DNA of 43,684 bases. Origin: an uncultured Lachnospiraceae bacterium. Its GTDB lineage: Bacteria; Bacillota; Clostridia; Lachnospirales; Lachnospiraceae. A model generated the notes under the pieces. The model made no database searches. It had not been told where the DNA came from and was given only the letters and a program-made list of their open reading frames with translations. How positions within the stretch are numbered: the stretch's first letter is position 1; each line of letters begins with the position of its first letter. The DNA is taken from positions 1-43,684 of the forward strand of contig CAJUFQ010000030.1 of the NCBI GenBank assembly GCA_910585625.1, in the 5' to 3' direction. The translations under genes were made by a program, and so were the position numbers. Below, one piece after another: positions 33,265-41,315 of this stretch.

Positions 33265-34047
33265 TCAGCCGAGAGCAATATCCAGCACCATCATCAGCGT
33301 AAACCCAAGCGCAAATACCACCGTCCCCAGACTAGAATGCTGCCCTGCGGACATCTCCGGAACCAGTTCTTCCACCACGACATAGACCATGGCTCCTGCT
33401 GCAAAGCTAAGAAGGTAAGGCAGCACCGGCACGATAATCCCCGATGCCAGGACGGTGACCAGCGCAGCGGCAGGCTCCACTGCCCCTGACAATACGCCGC
33501 ACAGGAAAGCTTTCTGCTTTTTCATTCCTCCTGCTTTCAGAGGCATGGAAATAATCGCTCCCTCCGGGAAATTCTGGATTGAAATGCCAACGGAAAGCGC
33601 CAATGCCTCTGCCAGGCTGATCTGGCTGTTCCCTGACAGGCATCCTGCAAACACTGCCCCCACTGCCATGCCTTCCGGAATGTTATGCAGCGTCACGGCA
33701 AGCACCAGCATAGCCGTCCCTTTTTTCGCCACCCATGGCTCATCCGTGCTGCCACTCCTTTTATACAGATAAGGGACTGCCCTGTCCATTACCACCAGGA
33801 ACAGGACTCCCAGCCAGAACCCGGACACAGCCGGCACAAACGCCCACTGTCCCATGAATGCCGCCTGCTCCACTGCCGGGGTCAGCAGGCTCCAGATGGA
33901 TGCCGCAACCATGACGCCTGCCGCAAATCCGTTCAGGATCCTCTGCAATGAGATTTTCAGCATATTCTTCATAAACAACACACAAGACGCACCCAACGCC
34001 GTCCCTAAAAACGGAATCAGGATACCTTGAACTATTTCTGCCTGCAT
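33265..34047 (-). CDS. ZIP-family divalent metal transporter (GufA/ZupT-like)
   Basis: A 260-residue membrane protein with about eight helices that imports zinc or other divalent metals. Metal-site motifs are HNIPEGMAVG in TM4 and QNFPEGAIISMPL in TM5, where the usual first His is Gln, plus EELVPE near the end. This is the GufA subfamily pattern. A short loop with charged residues (YKRSGSTDEPWVAKKG) precedes TM4. The upstream region overlaps the terminator hairpin of the LytTR gene. Confidence 0.9.
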   Translation of the reverse strand: MQAEIVQGILIPFLGTALGASCVLFMKNMLKISLQRILNGFAAGVMVAASIWSLLTPAVEQAAFMGQWAFVPAVSGFWLGVLFLVVMDRAVPYLYKRSGSTDEPWVAKKGTAMLVLAVTLHNIPEGMAVGAVFAGCLSGNSQISLAEALALSVGISIQNFPEGAIISMPLKAGGMKKQKAFLCGVLSGAVEPAAALVTVLASGIIVPVLPYLLSFAAGAMVYVVVEELVPEMSAGQHSSLGTVVFALGFTLMMVLDIALG

Positions 34048-34067
34048 ATTCTTACTCCTCCAAAAGA

Positions 34068-34105
34068 TAAATTTTAAAGCGGTTACATGCTGACTGTAAC
34101 CGCTT
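34068..34105 (-). terminator. Rho-independent terminator after the LytTR gene
   Basis: A perfect 10-bp stem AAGCGGTTAC/GTAACCGCTT with a 9-base loop is followed on the minus strand by TTAAAATTT. It lies 50 bp past the regulator stop. Confidence 0.75.
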
Positions 34106-34154
34106 AGTTATAATAAATATATGTTGTTCCTGATTAATTGCTAATGGGGAGCTG

Positions 34155-34871
34155 TCATACGACTTCTCCCCCTTCTTTCTGCAGATACTGCATATACCGC
34201 TTCACGAACCCGCTGTGCCTCTTTTTGGACAGGCAGACCTCTTCCCCGCTGCCAAGGCTTATGCTGTCGGCGCCATAACCGGCGATATGCGCCATATTTA
34301 CCAGGTATCCCCTATGGCATCGGTAAAAGCCTTCCCCCAGCTTGCGTGTAAGTTCTTCCATCGTAGCATATATCTCTATAATTTCCCCGCTTTCTGCAAT
34401 GTGGATCTCCACTTTCTTGCCCCGGTTTTCTATATAAAGGATGTCTTCCCTATGAACCGTGAAGTTCTTGCCCTTAGCACGGATAAGGATTTTATCCTGC
34501 CTATGCCCTCTGCGCATAGCCGCCTCTTTCACCGCCCTGCCAAACACTTCCATGAATTTCTGTTCCTCTATGGGTTTCAGAAGATAATCAAACGCCGATA
34601 CGTCGAACGCCTCATAAGCATACTCGCGGGAATCAGCCAGGAACACCAGGACAGCGTCTTCCTGCTGCCTCTGGTAAATCCGGGCCGCTTCAATGCCGTT
34701 CATGCCTCCCAGCTGTATATCCAGGAATGCGAGGTCAAACTTATGCCCGGCTGCAAGGAAATCCTCTCCCGTAGCAAACACTTCCGCCTGGCATGCAGGG
34801 GCTTTGCTTTTTATGGAACTGCATACCTGTTCCTGGATAAACTCTTCATCACCTACAATGGCTATCTCCAT
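34155..34871 (-). CDS. LytTR-family response regulator (orphan)
   Basis: A 238-residue regulator. The receiver (1-120) has Asp7-type acidic residues and phospho-acceptor Asp51 in LAFLDIQLGG. The LytTR DNA-binding domain (about 132-235) shows KNFTVHREDILYIE and FYRCHRGYLVNMAHI. No histidine kinase gene is adjacent, unusual for this AgrA/VirR-like class. Its own upstream region holds a pair of direct repeats compatible with LytTR binding around a -10, suggesting autoregulation. A terminator follows. Confidence 0.92.
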   Translation of the reverse strand: MEIAIVGDEEFIQEQVCSSIKSKAPACQAEVFATGEDFLAAGHKFDLAFLDIQLGGMNGIEAARIYQRQQEDAVLVFLADSREYAYEAFDVSAFDYLLKPIEEQKFMEVFGRAVKEAAMRRGHRQDKILIRAKGKNFTVHREDILYIENRGKKVEIHIAESGEIIEIYATMEELTRKLGEGFYRCHRGYLVNMAHIAGYGADSISLGSGEEVCLSKKRHSGFVKRYMQYLQKEGGEVV

Positions 34872-34950
34872 TTTTCCTCACCTTGAATTTACTGCCTCTG
34901 TAAAACTGTCATTTATTTTATCGGCAGTTTATCCAATTTCTTTTCACTGT

Positions 34951-34981
34951 GGGAACGAAATCACCATTTATAGGGTACGAA
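34951..34981 (-). promoter_or_regulatory. Candidate LytTR-regulator promoter with direct repeats
   Basis: On the minus strand, TTCGTACCC (34973-34981) and TTCGTTCCC (34951-34959) are direct repeats spaced 22 bp start to start, flanking a -10-like TATAAA (34967-34972). LytTR proteins typically bind 9-bp repeats about 21-22 bp apart. Confidence 0.45.
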
Positions 34982-35039
34982 CGGCAGTTGCACTCAGCCG
35001 TCACTGAAAGCGCAGCAAAACATCCTCCAGCCACTGCCA

Positions 35040-36032
35040 TTACCTCTCCTCACGCTTTTCCAACATAACATGGGTAATACCCAGCACAGCAGGGGAAAGA
35101 ACGCCCGCGACAACCCAGATGATCCAGCTATATCCCCAGTTATTTGTTGCGAGACTGTATGCAAGGAAGATTGCCGTAGTAGCTACCCAATACACAGTTG
35201 ACACCATGGAAACTGCCGTCCGCACCTTCTTGTGGGATTTTGAGTACTCTCCTTCCTGCAGAAGCCTTTCAAAACTTGCCCAAACGATGCCGACGCGGAC
35301 GAACAGAAAGACACCAATACCTGCTATGAAGATGCCGGCAGAAAGCATGACGATCAGAAGCAGCTCATGCTCTCCCTTGAAAACCATCGTGCCAAAAAGC
35401 GGAATCAGAGACAGGATGCACAGGCTCGCACCAATAATGTTATTCTTTGTATGACGATTCTTATATTTTTCTTTCCTGTCCTTCACCATCCCAGTTACTC
35501 CATATTCCGTTTCAAAGTCTTCCGTATCCATATAAGAAAATGGAGCTGTCTTACTGCCGGCTGAAATGAAAATACCAACCGCCACTGCCACCAAAGCAAG
35601 AAGGGCAATCATGCCGATTCCGCCTGCCGCATACTCTGACAGGCCGGACTTTGTATACTCGCTGACTGCCCCCAGGACCAGCAGGCAGATAGGGGAAATC
35701 ACGCAGAGGAACACGCCAATGGCAACCTTCCCCGACGTGTCTCTCTTGGCAGAAAGGAAACGGTTCGCCTCTTCCAGGGTCACCTGTCTGCCGCACGGTT
35801 TGTCTTGTGGCAGATTCAGTACCTCTGCTTCTTCTACCTCATCTTTGAGCAAATAATCCAGGCTTACCTCAAACAGCTCGGAAAGCCGCAGTATTTTTTC
35901 AAGGTCAGGGACAGACTGGGCACTTTCCCATTTTGATACGGATTGCCTGGTGACATCCATCTGGCTTGCCAGTTCTTCCTGCGACCAGCCGCTTTTTTTA
36001 CGAAGCTGTATTAACTTCTCTGCAAAAATCAT
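35040..36032 (-). CDS. XRE-family HTH regulator fused to membrane domain
   Basis: A 330-residue protein. The N-terminal HTH (about 5-62) includes SGWSQEELASQMDVTRQSVSKWES, typical of clostridial Cro/C1 regulators. A linker follows, then two pairs of hydrophobic segments (about 103-160 and 195-320). It may sense a membrane signal directly and adjust transcription. An inverted repeat CATGCAA/TTGCATG (36106-36112, 36128-36134) lies 74 bp upstream and may be its own operator. The target genes are unknown. Confidence 0.85.
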   Translation of the reverse strand: MIFAEKLIQLRKKSGWSQEELASQMDVTRQSVSKWESAQSVPDLEKILRLSELFEVSLDYLLKDEVEEAEVLNLPQDKPCGRQVTLEEANRFLSAKRDTSGKVAIGVFLCVISPICLLVLGAVSEYTKSGLSEYAAGGIGMIALLALVAVAVGIFISAGSKTAPFSYMDTEDFETEYGVTGMVKDRKEKYKNRHTKNNIIGASLCILSLIPLFGTMVFKGEHELLLIVMLSAGIFIAGIGVFLFVRVGIVWASFERLLQEGEYSKSHKKVRTAVSMVSTVYWVATTAIFLAYSLATNNWGYSWIIWVVAGVLSPAVLGITHVMLEKREER

Positions 36033-36105
36033 TCTAAATTCCTCCTTATTCTGTTTAATAGCATCATCCTACAGCATTCTTCGGTTACTTACAACCAACC
36101 GCCGC

Positions 36106-36134
36106 CATGCAAACTGTCAACCAGCGGTTGCATG
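36106..36134. promoter_or_regulatory. Inverted repeat upstream of the XRE-membrane regulator
   Basis: CATGCAA and TTGCATG are perfect inverted copies with a 15-bp spacer that contains a GTCAACC/GCGGTTG-like inner partial match. A dyad of this size is typical of operators for Cro/C1 regulators. Confidence 0.45.
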
Positions 36135-36187
36135 TGCCTATTTACAGTCTTTTTGCAAGAGTATGCATTTTATTTTTCTTCAATAAA

Positions 36188-36221
36188 GATGATGCCGGGG
36201 TCAAATAGCCCCAGCATCACC
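36188..36221 (-). terminator. Second tandem hairpin after the secreted CHAP-like/LRR gene
   Basis: A near-perfect stem GATGATGCCGGGG/CCCCAGCATCACC with an 8-base loop is followed on the minus strand by TTTATTG. It is probably a back-up terminator for the gene ending at 36340. Confidence 0.6.
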
Positions 36222-36234
36222 CTTATTGGAAAGG

Positions 36235-36270
36235 CAAAAATAACCGCCCAGCCTTACAAACTGAGCGGTC
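36235..36270 (-). terminator. First terminator after the secreted CHAP-like/LRR gene
   Basis: A stem ACCGCTCAG/CTGGGCGGT with one mismatch and an 11-base loop is followed on the minus strand by TATTTTTG. It lies 70 bp past the stop. Confidence 0.7.
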
Positions 36271-36339
36271 ACTCTGCAAAAATCAGGATACTCCATAATA
36301 GAGGATACAGACAGCAGGCACTATTGCATTCCTCTGCAT

Positions 36340-38706
36340 CTACTTCTTAATTTTGCTGCTCGTTCCCATTTTACTCCACGTGCCATACAATGATTCTTTA
36401 CTAACCTTCTTATAACTGCGCACCTTTACATAATACTTCTTTCCTGTTTTCAGCTTTGTGAAGGTATGAGAAGTCTTTGACACCTTCTTTGCCTGCACAT
36501 TTTTCTTAAAGCTCTTATCCGTGCTTATTTGAACCTGATATCCCGATGCCATCTTATCATTTGCCCATTTCACGGTCAGTTTTTTACCTTTTACAGCCTT
36601 TATGGATTTTATCGTCTGCTTCTTCGGACTTACCTTGACGGTCACATCCATGGCTGCATTTCGCGCGTAGATAGATATAACAGCAATCCCGGTACTTTTA
36701 ATTGTTACCTTTCCGGTAGCCTTATCCACAGCGGCAATCTTAGGATTGGAGCTTGTAAAGGTCATACTGCTCCCGGACGATGCTTTAATCTTAAATGGCT
36801 TGGAACCGTATGAAACCTCATACAAAGTTTTTTTACAAGTAATCGATGTAGTCGGTTCCTGATCTGCTGCTTTGGTAATTGTAAAGTTAGTTGTTTTGCT
36901 GCCAGTATAATTTCCTTTTGCTGTAATAATAACCTTAGCAGTCCCCACTTCGATGTTATTAATGTAAGAAACCGTATAATCTGTATCCAGCGCTAATGTT
37001 TTGTCACCCAGCTTGACAGTAACAGATGGGGTTTTGGCTTTTCCATCGTAAACATAACTTGTTTGGGCCAACGTCACGGTCGCTTCAGAAATATTACTCT
37101 TAATTTCCGGGTTATCTCCCCCCGGATTGTCTCCCCCCGGGTTATCTCCTCCCGGATTGTCTCCCCCCGGGTTATCTCCTCCTGGGTTATCATCGTTGTT
37201 GGGAGTGTAGTTATAATGCATCGTCGCTTTTGACACTGCCGCCGCCGTATCACCTATTTTACTTATGCTTTTCCACTGCGCCTCGGTACCGGTGAAGTAT
37301 ATATCTTTTAGAAAACAAGAAGCGAATGCAGCTATCCCGATTGACCTTACGCTGTCTGGAATTATGACAGTGGTAAATGCGGTGCAGGAAGAAAATGCGT
37401 TCTGTTCGATACTTTCCGCACCTTGCGGAATTTCCAAGCCAGCTAGCGTCAAGCAATTCTGGAACATCCCCTCACCAATGCGGTCTATGCTTTTGGGCAG
37501 TGTTACCTTCATCAGATAGTAGCATCGTGTAAACATATTGTCGCCCATTTTTACCTGCTTGCTGCCTGGAGCAAATTCCACCTGTGTCAGTGCCTGGCAA
37601 TCAAAAAACGCAGCGGCGCCAACCTCGCCAATACTGGCTGGCAAGTCTATAGAAGTAAGCCTTGCGCAAGCCCGGAAAGCATTTTGGCTGATTGTTTCCA
37701 CACCTTCGGAAACAGTTACTGCGCTGAGATTTGGGCATTCGCGAAAAGCACTGTCACCGATGGTTTTCACATTGGCAGGAATGGTCACAGCAATGATTGA
37801 AGAACCGCGGAAAGCGCTGTTGCCAATGGTTGCCACACTGGAAGGAATCTCTACGCTGAGAACCCCGCAGTTCCAAAAAGCACAGGAACCGATACTGGTA
37901 ACGCCATCTTCGATAACTACCTGCCTGATCTGGCTGCTTTTTTCGCTCCACGGCTGATCTCCTGTGCTGCTGAACTCTGGCATAGCTCCCTTTCCAGAGA
38001 TGGACAGCGTACCAGCTTTCGTCAGGTTCCAGGTAAGCCCTCCGTCAAGGGATCCGGATCCAATCGATACATTGGCTTCCGGATCATCCGGCGGGATATA
38101 GCCTTCCGGATAACGAGTAATATAATGGCTGGTGTTACTCATCACCTCTTCCTTAGATATTGCCCGTCCCCAGTGAATCTTGCCTTTGTGGTCGCCGGTA
38201 CTGATGTTTCCTTCTGCAACAACTACGCCCGCAGCGTTAACCTCAAGCACGATCACGGTATGGGCGTCATTGCTTACCCGCAGTATGTCTCCGACTTTTA
38301 TATCCTCATAGCTAAATTTACCCGGCTCGTACATCCTGGCTGGCAGGCTGCCAAAGGCCGTATCGCTGAGTATAAAAGCGAAGGCTACGCAGCCCACGGC
38401 AACGATATTACTCCCACCAAGAGGACCGCCCTTCCAACGGTAATATCCCTTTGAGTCCGAATAAGGCTCATCGTCGGTCCAGGTCGTTCCCTCCTTATAC
38501 TCTTCCCGATCCTTTAATGCAATCATTGACTCATAAACTTCTGTCGGGGTAGGCACTGTGCTATCGCTGGCGGCCAAGCCGGAAGCAGATCCTTCTGCAA
38601 GAACATCCGCTTGCTGCACAGGATTTTCCTGCCATGCATATGCCACTGAGTGTGATGTCATGCATAGACACAGCGCTAAGACAGCTGAAATAATTCGTTT
38701 TTTCAA
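36340..38706 (-). CDS. Secreted CHAP-like, BspA-type leucine-rich repeat surface protein
   Basis: This is a 788-residue exported protein. I chose TTG 38706, eight bases after AGGAGG and starting directly with a signal peptide (KKRIISAVLALCLCMTSHSVAYA, 1-24). Residues about 60-200 look like a CHAP/NlpC-type cysteine peptidase or amidase with Cys106 in GCVAFAF, His149 in DAHTVIV and EGN near 165. About 240-495 are BspA-type LRR_5 repeats (IGDSAFREC-like units of about 23 residues). Residues 507-534 are a (GGDNP)n linker, followed by an MBG/YDG-like domain (540-612), a Big_2-like domain (621-692) and a fibronectin type III domain (700-788). It is likely an adhesin or wall enzyme; no sortase motif is present. 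Two tandem terminators follow. Confidence 0.83.
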   Translation of the reverse strand: MKKRIISAVLALCLCMTSHSVAYAWQENPVQQADVLAEGSASGLAASDSTVPTPTEVYESMIALKDREEYKEGTTWTDDEPYSDSKGYYRWKGGPLGGSNIVAVGCVAFAFILSDTAFGSLPARMYEPGKFSYEDIKVGDILRVSNDAHTVIVLEVNAAGVVVAEGNISTGDHKGKIHWGRAISKEEVMSNTSHYITRYPEGYIPPDDPEANVSIGSGSLDGGLTWNLTKAGTLSISGKGAMPEFSSTGDQPWSEKSSQIRQVVIEDGVTSIGSCAFWNCGVLSVEIPSSVATIGNSAFRGSSIIAVTIPANVKTIGDSAFRECPNLSAVTVSEGVETISQNAFRACARLTSIDLPASIGEVGAAAFFDCQALTQVEFAPGSKQVKMGDNMFTRCYYLMKVTLPKSIDRIGEGMFQNCLTLAGLEIPQGAESIEQNAFSSCTAFTTVIIPDSVRSIGIAAFASCFLKDIYFTGTEAQWKSISKIGDTAAAVSKATMHYNYTPNNDDNPGGDNPGGDNPGGDNPGGDNPGGDNPEIKSNISEATVTLAQTSYVYDGKAKTPSVTVKLGDKTLALDTDYTVSYINNIEVGTAKVIITAKGNYTGSKTTNFTITKAADQEPTTSITCKKTLYEVSYGSKPFKIKASSGSSMTFTSSNPKIAAVDKATGKVTIKSTGIAVISIYARNAAMDVTVKVSPKKQTIKSIKAVKGKKLTVKWANDKMASGYQVQISTDKSFKKNVQAKKVSKTSHTFTKLKTGKKYYVKVRSYKKVSKESLYGTWSKMGTSSKIKK
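37108..37192 (-). repeat. 15-bp tandem repeat encoding the GGDNP linker
   Basis: Five to six in-frame 15-bp units alternate between two variants (CCGGGTTATCTCCTC and CCGGATTGTCTCCCC on the plus strand), giving a 30-bp higher period. Units can be gained or lost by slippage without frameshift, so linker length probably varies between strains. Confidence 0.9.
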
Positions 38707-38799
38707 TTTTACATCCTCCTTTTTAGTTTTTGACGGACTTTTAATGAAAAGCACTCTCTCCTATAAATATATTGTCAATTTTCTACTTTGTCAATAGGC

Positions 38800-38961
38800 A
38801 TGGTAACGATACAGCAGGCATACCATATCAGCAAAGCGCAGATTTCCTGTTTGCGCCACTACAAAGGGATGGCCACTTGTATGGTTGACCGTCTTTGCAA
38901 TCTTCTGAAATGCGATATTAGCGATATTATGGAACATAGAGCAGACGATAATCTCTTCTAA
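38800..38961 (+). pseudogene. Remnant of an XRE-family HTH regulator (53 residues)
   Basis: This open frame reads ISKAQISCLRHYKGM, then VDRLCNLLKCDISDIMEHRADDNLF. It matches the second half of the small Cro/C1 regulators that end LNCDISDIMEY. The N-terminal helices expected before ISKAQIS are missing and no ribosome binding site precedes the ATG at 38800. A clean plus-strand terminator follows, so it probably decayed from a functional gene recently. It could also be a very short expressed protein. Confidence 0.65.
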
Positions 38962-38993
38962 ACGGTAAATTTCTTAATTTATAATTATGATAG

Positions 38994-39024
38994 GCGGATA
39001 AGCGTTTTAGGGCTTATCCGCTTT
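38994..39024 (+). terminator. Rho-independent terminator after the HTH remnant
   Basis: A perfect 10-bp stem GCGGATAAGC/GCTTATCCGC with an 8-base loop is followed by TTT on the plus strand. Confidence 0.7.
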
Positions 39025-39260
39025 GGTTGCTATAACGCAGGCTTCAGCTGTCTGTTCAATTATGTTATATCACATAGGTATTTGATAGAGATTTTTTCTT
39101 TATCATATTATCTGACGTTTTCACAAGACATTCTTGAACAGCAATAAATTTTTCTTTGTGATATCTGATAATAAATAAACTTTTTCTTAATCTTTCCATT
39201 TTTTATATGTTTTCCGGTCACTTTTTGAAAAGGCGAAAAACCTCTCAAAGTGCCTGAAAC
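39022..39260. other. AT-rich intergenic stretch, no gene seen
   Basis: Between the HTH-remnant terminator and the hairpin-rich block I see only AT-rich sequence without a start/ribosome-site combination or a recognisable protein on either strand. Confidence 0.5.
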
Positions 39261-39392
39261 TGAGAAGTTCTACGAACTTCCCAGCTCGCGAGCAGTCGTC
39301 GAATCCCTCACAAACACTGGCTTTGCAGCCAGTTGTTTCCTCGGAACTCTCCTCGTTGCCTTCGCGTAAATCAAGGATTCTCACGAATCCCG
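39261..39392 (-). repeat. Multi-hairpin block downstream of rlmD
   Basis: Four short perfect hairpins or palindromes lie in series: GAAGTTC/GAACTTC (39264-39280), GCTCGCGAGC (39284-39293), ACTGGCT/AGCCAGT (39316-39333) and GGATTC/GAATCC (39375-39390). The last overlaps the rlmD stop codon. The reading frame of 88 codons across it on the minus strand has no ribosome binding site. I believe similar sequence recurs in other Lachnospiraceae genomes, but cannot verify. It may be a structured RNA or an interspersed repeat. Confidence 0.5.
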
Positions 39393-40787
39393 CCGATGTA
39401 GTAGACACACAATCTCTATATTTGCCGAAAACGGGAACATGTCCACACAACACATTCTCTCCGCGGTATATCCCCTCGCCTGCAGGATTTCCAAATCTCT
39501 TGCCAGACTGGTAGGCTTGCAGGAAACGTATACCATTTTCTCCACGCCATAGCAGACAATCCGCTCAAGAGCCTTCGGGTGCAGGCCATCCCGCGGAGGA
39601 TCCAACACGATGAAATCCGGTTTCTGCCCGATTCCGTCTAAAACCTTCCATACGTCGCCGGCTATGAACTCACAATTCTGTAATCCATTCAGCCGGGCAT
39701 TCTCCCTGGCAGCTGTCACTGCCTCTTCCACAATCTCCACGCCAATTACCTTTTTCGCCACCGGAGCAAGAATCTGGGCAATCGTCCCTGTCCCGCTGTA
39801 AAGGTCAAAGACAACCTTGCCGTCCCCGGCGTCCGCTACATATTCCCGCACAGTCTCATACAGCACTTCCGCTCCCAGGGTATTCGTCTGGAAAAAAGAA
39901 AAGGGGGAAATCTTAAAACGGAACCCTAATATTTCCTCGTAAAAATAATCTAACCCATATAATACCTTGGTTCCTTCATTGATGACCGCATCCGCAAGGC
40001 TGTCATTGTGCGTATTTAAGACGCCGACAATCTTTCCGTCCAGCTTGAGCCGCCGCAGGCATTGGCAGAAACCGTCCAACAATCCCTTTTCTATGGCGTT
40101 ATCCATCTGGCTTGTTGTCACAAGATCCACAAGGATTTCACCTGTCTTTACCGCCTTGCGCACCAGAAGGTGGCGCAGATACCCAATATGGCGCATTTTA
40201 TGGTAGTAAGGCGTCCCCATCTCCTGAAAATAAGTCAGCGCAGTTGATAAAATTTCTGAATAATCCTCATCTACAATCCTGCAGCCAGCCACCGTCACAA
40301 TATCGTGAAAGCTGCCACGCTTGTGCATCCCCAGGCACAGAGGCCCATCCTTATAACTGTCCCCAAAGGAAAATTCCATCTTATTGCGGTAAGCAAATTG
40401 CCTGGGGCTTTCTTTGATCCCCTCATAAATATCAGAAAAATTTCTGCCTCCCGGGCAAGAACTGCAAACTGGCTTTAAAAGTCCCTGCACTTGCTGTTCT
40501 TTCAGCGAAAGCTGCCGCTCATAGCTCAGATTCAGAAATGTGCATCCTCCGCAGATACCGAAATGCCTGCAAGGCGCCTCATCCAATTCTATGGGTGACT
40601 TTTCCAGAACCTCCAACAGCCTTCCCTCACATTTTCCTTTCCTGATTTTATTGACAGAAAAAGAAACCTTCTGCCCTGGCAGGGCATTTTTTACGACAGC
40701 TTTCTTTCCGTCCTCCAGCGGCACAATGCCCTTATTGGGGAAATCCAACCGCTCTACTATACCTTCACATACTTGTCCTTTTTTCAT
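39381..40787 (-). CDS. rlmD: 23S rRNA (uracil-C5)-methyltransferase, RumA/RlmD family
   Basis: An SAM-dependent m5U methyltransferase with an N-terminal TRAM domain (about 1-60). A [4Fe-4S] motif starts with Cys73, Cys79 and Cys82 (CRHFGICGGC). The methyltransferase core has FDLYSGTGTIA (SAM site), LDPPRDG and the catalytic cysteine in MVYVSCKPTSLARDL. It has 468 residues, normal. In Firmicutes such enzymes (RlmCD) may modify both U747 and U1939, so the exact site is not settled. GGAGAGG precedes ATG 40787. The 3' end runs into the multi-hairpin block. Confidence 0.92.
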   Translation of the reverse strand: MKKGQVCEGIVERLDFPNKGIVPLEDGKKAVVKNALPGQKVSFSVNKIRKGKCEGRLLEVLEKSPIELDEAPCRHFGICGGCTFLNLSYERQLSLKEQQVQGLLKPVCSSCPGGRNFSDIYEGIKESPRQFAYRNKMEFSFGDSYKDGPLCLGMHKRGSFHDIVTVAGCRIVDEDYSEILSTALTYFQEMGTPYYHKMRHIGYLRHLLVRKAVKTGEILVDLVTTSQMDNAIEKGLLDGFCQCLRRLKLDGKIVGVLNTHNDSLADAVINEGTKVLYGLDYFYEEILGFRFKISPFSFFQTNTLGAEVLYETVREYVADAGDGKVVFDLYSGTGTIAQILAPVAKKVIGVEIVEEAVTAARENARLNGLQNCEFIAGDVWKVLDGIGQKPDFIVLDPPRDGLHPKALERIVCYGVEKMVYVSCKPTSLARDLEILQARGYTAERMCCVDMFPFSANIEIVCLLHRRDS

Positions 40788-40834
40788 GTTCCTCTCCTAT
40801 GCGGCATTTCAAAATGCCAAAGCCTTTCCTACGA

Positions 40835-40870
40835 TAAAAGGCTCCCACATGCCATGCGGGAGCCTTTTTC
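40835..40870 (-). terminator. Terminator between the small membrane-protein gene and rlmD
   Basis: Stem AGGCTCCC/GGGAGCCT with an 11-base loop, followed by CTTTTAT on the minus strand and TTTTTCT on the plus strand, so it can act in both directions. A further palindrome GGCATTT/AAATGCC (40803-40818) lies next to the rlmD start. Confidence 0.8.
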
Positions 40871-40885
40871 TCATACAATCTCTTC

Positions 40886-41140
40886 TTATTCTTTCTCATC
40901 CTCATCGTCAAAGAAATCATCTTCAAAGTCGTCTTCGAAGTCATCCTCAAAATCTTCCAGATAATCCGGCGTAAAGAAACGGTAAACCCCATATGCGATT
41001 GCTGCGACAGCGACAACTGCCCCTGCAACTGCACAAATCCAGAGTACCTTGGATTTCTTCTTCTCCGTTTCTTCCTGTTTGTGTAACAGCTCATTCAGCT
41101 TTACCGAACTCAAAAATTCATCAAACTTTTCTCTATTCAT
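40886..41140 (-). CDS. Small single-pass membrane protein with acidic tail (84 residues)
   Basis: The N-terminus is cytosolic and charged (MNREKFDEFLSSVKLNELL), one membrane helix follows (VLWICAVAGAVVAVAAIAYGV region), and the C-terminal tail is built of repeated DFEDD units ending FFDDEDEKE. I chose ATG 41140, five bases after GGAGG; the upstream 37 codons look non-coding. It has its own extended -10 promoter and a terminator, so it is an independent transcript between pcrA and rlmD. Function unknown; similar small acidic-tailed proteins recur in Lachnospiraceae. Confidence 0.75.
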   Translation of the reverse strand: MNREKFDEFLSSVKLNELLHKQEETEKKKSKVLWICAVAGAVVAVAAIAYGVYRFFTPDYLEDFEDDFEDDFEDDFFDDEDEKE

Positions 41141-41270
41141 GATTTCCTCCATTCCGTGCGTCTTCGGCACAAGCGGCATTTGGCGAAAGAGTCGCGGAAC
41201 CTTCCGCCCTGACCATCTTCTATTAAATATTTGGCAGATATTCCCACCCACCGTTCAGTTAAGTATTGAT

Positions 41271-41279
41271 ATTATATCA
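41271..41279 (-). promoter_or_regulatory. Extended -10 promoter of the small membrane-protein gene
   Basis: On the minus strand, TGA-TATAAT (TATAAT at 41271-41276) forms an extended -10, with no good -35. It lies between the pcrA stop and the small gene, giving a leader of about 125 nt. Confidence 0.5.
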
Positions 41280-41315
41280 TACCTTTTACAATTAGCATAC
41301 CAGTTTTTTGAAAAT

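Noticed and set aside
37108..37192. Regular short repeats that could suggest a CRISPR array
   Set aside because: Units are contiguous 15-mers with no spacers and encode an in-frame GGDNP linker.
39187..39453. 88-codon open frame on the minus strand after rlmD
   Set aside because: No ribosome binding site, overlaps the rlmD 3' end, and its sequence is explained by the multi-hairpin block.
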